From: Schistosoma haematobium | Lineage: Eukaryota; Platyhelminthes; Trematoda; Strigeidida; Schistosomatidae | Length of the DNA: 64,000 bases | Direction: 5' to 3' | NCBI RefSeq assembly: GCF_000699445.3 | Contig: NC_067196.1 | Location: 3,968,001-4,032,000 of the forward strand | Notes under the pieces: model-generated | Databases searched by the model: none | Seen by the model: only the letters and a program-made list of their open reading frames with translations | What the model was told of the DNA's origin: nothing | Translations under genes and position numbers: made by a program | Shown: one piece after another, positions 30,501-36,500 of the stretch | Layout of the letters: the number at the start of each line of letters is the position of its first letter | Position numbering within the stretch: the stretch's first letter is position 1

Positions 30501-33500
30501 CTATTGATTACGGATTAACTTCATTGTGTCCATCATGATGAAAACCAGGAATCATCAGACGTTTGTTTAATCGTAATATAAGTTTGAACTGTTGATGAGC
30601 AGTACTTATTACTATGCGACATCTGTCCTGTGCTCTCGAGTTTACGAGATTACTCCATATGAAGTAGTTTAGAAAATTCCTGAAAAGCTAAGAATTTCCA
30701 AAGTTATTTTTTCCAGCCAATTAAAGTTTTAAGAAGATCTTTAGAAGAGATAACCCACCACATTCTTCCTTAGTTAGATTAATGAAGTGCTGGAAACATT
30801 GTAAATATTAATATCGTTTTGAATATTCTATAAAAACGTAAGATCCCTAATAACTATAAAGATTGTCTTTATTTTCTGAAAGTATTGCGTTTTTTTTTCA
30901 TATTTCCGTCCTCTGTTTTCGTCAGGCACATAAGAAAGTACACACTCTGAAGAGTGGGGCGGTGGTGGTGGCTAGAAATCAGTTAGTGATAATCAATATA
31001 GAATGTGACACATGCTTATTAGTTCCACACTGCATTCATCAGTACATTTGTTATACTCTCTATCTCTTTTTCTAATATTCAATACTTGTTGAAGTCAAAA
31101 AAAAGAGAAATAAATTTTCAAAAAGGGTATAACGTTTATGTTTAGTATCTTCATTTTATTATGTGTAAACATTCAATATAGTTTATAGTTTACTTCAATT
31201 CATTTCTTTAGTCGAAACGTTTATCTTGTACCGATCGAAATTGTGTCTAATATCTTGCTTTACATATTTAATTTGATTGTGATAGTGTATTGAATGAAAT
31301 GGTTAGAACTTAGGTTACATATACTCAACCACTCATCTATCAATGCCCAATACTGGCTAATGTAGGAATAGTTTTGATAATTACTAGTAATGGTTAAAGC
31401 AAGAAGTGATATCCGTTTGTGTTTTAAGCCATATTGGGTAGATACGAACTAAATGAATTGGTGGTTGCACCATTACGTCACTTGGACTAATGCACATATA
31501 TGATGGGATCTATGTTACTTACTGACTGGTGGTTTATCTAACACATAACATGAAGCAGATTGCCAACAGTGTACTCAATAATTACTCAAACAATCTTATA
31601 AATAGATCATGTCTATGGAATAAAACTATAAAACTTAAAAGCTGTTACCAGGTAGTAGAAGGAATGTAAATATTAATCAAGCATTTATTCATAGTTTACA
31701 TCAGATGCTGAATTTGATCCAAAAAATACTGTTTGGTTTTATTACCGAATCCTTTAGCAGTATGCATCCATGACTTCACTGAGAACTTTCAAGCCTCACA
31801 ACATTCACTTAACATTTAGACCGACTGAGTCGACAAACAATGGTTTACATGTTCAATCTGAATCAACCACATCTTTGGAATCAACTACGTCTTCCACTTG
31901 TTATTTATTTTTTTCAAAACATTATAATTTGTATTTGTCTAACCGAACATACTTGAATTTCTACCATTGCTTAATATGAAAAGATCATGAAGTAACAATA
32001 ACATAAGAAAATTAGTAAAATTTAGTAAATACACGTGCGAATATACATTTACATGTATATAATTATTTCATTAGTCAGTCAGTCAGCTACAACGTAGGAC
32101 CAGCCATATATATGCATCGGCAGAAGTCGCCACACCTCATTAGCACAACAACATGAACACCGAATTCATACAAGTAGTCACTTCAATGGTGGTAATATAC
32201 ATAAAAGAGAGATTTTGTATAAGGATATAGTACAGGAAGTAAAAATTAGCTCGTAATAAGAAAGATATGAAGCGATTTCAATCTCATAGTTTAAAGGAAG
32301 ACAGAGAGTCTATACACCTACACTTTTGTGATAGGTTCTGAGCCATTTCATCCAAAGTCTCCAACCAGTGATTACGATAGTGACGCGGACCCCAAACAAG
32401 TAGTCTGCATCTACCAACATGGCTCAGACTAGAATTTAGCGACTTCAAGCACTGATGTCATGTTGTGGTTTGGTCACCCCTAACATTTTTCCAACCATCC
32501 TCAACACTAGTCAGCATTGCGCGTCATGGTAATCGGTGTTGAGGCATACGTACCACGTGGTCTAAACATCTCAGTTGATGAAGATTCACAACCTCATCAA
32601 CTGATTTACCATCATTCCCTAATACCCTGCCTAATCAGTTCATTAGATAGTTTTTCATATAAAGAATACCGTAATATCATCGGACATCGTTTCCTATCAA
32701 CCCAACAGAAAAATGTATCTGGTTTTCTCTACTTTTCCTTTCATTACATATGCATAGTAAGACAGTATGAAAAGGTGAACTAGTTGTGATATTGAAATTA
32801 AAAGTGATGAAAAGAATGTTTCTAATTTAATGAGAAAAAAAGCACATTTTTTTCCGTACTATCCATTATCACGTTTAAACTGGTTAGAAATAGTTGTATA
32901 TCCCTGATCTACCTTAATTTAGATATGGATCAGAAATACATTTGGTTTGTTCTATATTCATATGAATACATCTTCACTTGTCTACATGTGTATATGATGG
33001 TGTGTGTGTGTGTGTGTTTGTGTTTTGTATAAACATGTTTATTTTACAGGTTTCTTTTTTTTTTAACGTGTAAATAGCTTTGTGTATACGGAGTGATTGA
33101 CTTCAATACATTTTTTTATTCTCATATACTGATCAGTCATTAAGCAGATAGTTAAATAGGTATCCATTACCAAGGTTAGAACTTGATAGTCTCAAATAAG
33201 TTGAGCATTGGGTAGAGAGTTAATAATAAATATGTATATATATATGTACTTTTTTAATGGTTGAGATGAGTCAATTGAAGCTAGAACATCATGGAAAACC
33301 TGGAAGCACTAGACGACCATTTCTTCCTGCTGTGGGACTCCTTAACAGTGCGCATCCATGATCCCTCATCGTGAGATTCGAACCCAGGACCTATCTATCT
33401 CTCACATGAATGCTTAACCTCTAGACCACTGAGCCGGCTGGCATCCAACAGTGTTAATGTCTTACTCCAACTAATCCATGAAATTGAGCGACACATCCAC

Positions 33501-36500
33501 CATTGTCTTCAGTGAGTTACTATCTCACAATAGACACAGTTGAACTCCACTGGTTACTGCTTCTTATTAGAACTCCAGGAAATACCTCTTGAAACTTCAA
33601 TTGACTAATGATCTCAACTATTAAAATATATATTCTCAACCACTAAACCATTGCTCCACAGGGAATGTTAATCGTTTTCATAGTGAAGATTTATCATCTC
33701 TAATTCTGAATACTAAATTATGATTAATCTCTTCCAAACATATAACAGTTGTTTACACTTCTCGTATCTAATTTACCTTGTCAGGGAAATTCTTATTCAG
33801 ATTTATTTTACTTAATTCTACTGTAAAAGTGACTAGTTACTCATGAGTGAATACATAAATCCTAATTGTTTAATTGTATTTTCCTTTCTATTTTTATTTC
33901 AAGGTATAGAGAAAGAGCACGACGTCAACGTCCACTTGCTCGTATGGAACCGATAATCACAGAAGAACCATTATCAGAACAATTTGAAGCTATTGAACAA
34001 TGTAATACATATACAACAGATATGAATTCAATACAAACATTAGACAATAATATTAATAATAATAATAATTCAGTTAATGTGCCTTATAATTTACGTCGTA
34101 AACAACAACAAACAACAATATCAGTTCAACCACCACCATCGTCATTATCAACAAACTTGAAATCAGATTATCAATTGACTACTAAAGTGAATACCAACGA
34201 TATTGTTGTGAATAATGATAACAATAATTCCTTGGAAAATTCCTATGATGATTTTATGGATATTGTTTTCAATGAAGTAAGTAGGATAAGATTTCCATTG
34301 TCATTATCGTTATGATTACTACTACTACTACTATTGAATAGAAGTTATTATTTATCTCTATCAAACTTACATATACAGTGTTCAAAATAATTTACTTTCT
34401 GATTGTCTAGTAAGTCTGCAACGTAAAACAAAGCTAGTGTATTGTCAGCGATTCTCTGACTGATAATAGTTAGCGGATGAACACTTACCTTTGATAAAAG
34501 AACACTGTAGGTCTGATAACTTATTGGCAGGAAACTTTGGACCTAGATTTCTTGCTATTTCACACTCACCAACAAGGTGTTATTTATCTACATGCTGGGA
34601 TTGCTTGAAATCTGCTGCAATAATTTGAAATTCCCATATTTTAAATTAGATCAAAACATATTACTTACGTCTGTTACCAATGGTGGATCGTAGATCACAG
34701 ACCAGAATTAGCCAACCGACTCTGTTCTGGGTTCTTCTTTCCAGTTGGATCCAAATGCTATTCATTTCTTTGATGTCTGTTTCCAATTGTTGGCGCAATT
34801 ATTTCTTCGATTTGCCTCTTTTGCTTTTGCCTTTAGGGATTCTAAGTTAGGGTTTGACTCGTGATGCAGTTTGATGATTTCAATTAGATATTAATCAAGC
34901 TTTACTGTAATATATCAACCAAAGAAGTTTGTGAGTTGATGATAAAAATGAAACAGATTGCATAACTGAATATAAATTGATAATGAGATAACAGGTAAAC
35001 TATTCTCCATAAGAATTCTAATGGCTGAAATCAATGTTTCAATATAGGAAGTAGATCCAAACTTGGAAAAAAATAAACAGCAAGATATATATGTATGCGG
35101 GGAATAACTTGTTGAAAACCCTGTTCCTTTAAACTACAATCCAATAGAGATGTAGCTAGCGTTGTTCTTCATAGTAAAACTAATGAGAATTGTTAAAAGT
35201 ACGCTGTACACAGCTAATTTTACGTTGTCATTTTATAGTCCACGGATATTATCTATCCAAATAAAGGATACTTCACTTGCACTTACCTCTTCAGTGTGTA
35301 TCTATAAATTCAGATGCTCCTATAGAGAGATAGCTGTATATTCGTTTTACAACCAATCAAATTAACCAACGAATATATAAATATCTCTCTGTTTCTGAAA
35401 GAGTTTAATAAAAACAATACTTAGCTTTATTTGATCACACTTGATCAACACAGATCATGTAGTCAAATCATTTCAAGTGATTTATCGTATTTATTCGTTG
35501 TTTCCCATAAGAGTTCAATCTCGTCTCTTACATATACCCTACAACGATTCGAATCTATGACCCTAACTTATGTATTCAGAAGAAATGTATAATATTCTTT
35601 CTATTCTTTGACTATATAATCGTTCACATACAACTTGGCTTATCATCATTATTGATTGCTTTCTCTCACCTTCTTTTTTATAGTTTATTCATTACCTAAT
35701 CATTAATTGAACACATCTTATTACGCAATTTTGACAATGTTTGAATAATGCTTATTTTCTAATGTCTAATTTTTTTCAAGTTTTGACCTACTTCCTATGG
35801 TGTAATATTGATTTTTAGCCTTTAATATTTGTTCTTATTATTTCATAATTCACCTTTCATCTCATTATTAATAATTTTGTACTTGTTACTTATTCTAATT
35901 ACTTGTGTTAGGTGCTATGTCATTGTTTATTGTCTAATTGCAAACTTCCATGATTGATTAAATAATCTTCATATCAATATTCCTACATATTAAACGAAAG
36001 CTTGGTGAAGAGATATGGTGAGACTATAATTTATAGATGAAACAATCAGGTATAAGATAGTAGGTCTTGGATTTTGGGCGCGAAATTCACTCATCCATCT
36101 GGTTAAATAGAGTTTTGGCATTTTAGCTGATGGTCAGTTCGTGATGAAAACCCTGGATGTAATTCCTAACTGTATATCATCATCCGAATTCCTCATTCTT
36201 ATTTATAACCCTCATTTGGTCCTAGTTATTAGGTGGACATTTTCAAGGTTAGTCTATTGTCGCTCAAAGGTCGTCCATAAATTATAGTCTCGCCAAAGAT
36301 ATTATCGAAAACAATATTGGTCTTATGTTTTTTTCCTGATCTACTGATTGAATTGACGTTTCAAAATACTACTGAATAGCGATTAAGTAGTTCAATAATA
36401 CCAGTTAAATAGTTCTGTTGCAGTGTTATTCGAGAGGAAGTAGTGGATCCTTGAGTTATATGAACAACAAATTACAAGATGTACTGTATATCAGAAAGCA

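Larger units (their letters stand above)
27736..33903 (+). other. Six-kb intron, repeats and AT-rich DNA
   Basis: Named repeats at 28610-29240, 30070-30305, 32075-32638 and 33255-33640 are listed separately. Decayed CR1-like 3' ends lie near 29385-29560 and 31330-31530. A short family C scrap (GGGGAGTTGGAAACCCC) lies near 28012. A GT-run lies at about 33000-33017. Nothing else is recognisable. Confidence 0.5.

Noticed and set aside
30863..31075. 70-codon frame as an exon
   Set aside because: No similarity, no supported splice borders, lies in an intron where the flanking exons join in phase without it.
31770..31979. 69-codon Thr/Ser-rich frame as a corepressor exon
   Set aside because: Exons 27555-27735 and 33904-34276 join by restoring Trp; adding this frame has no matching acceptor and donor.
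32999..33018. CRISPR-like or tandem functional array
   Set aside because: Simple GT microsatellite; no repeat-spacer structure anywhere in the window.
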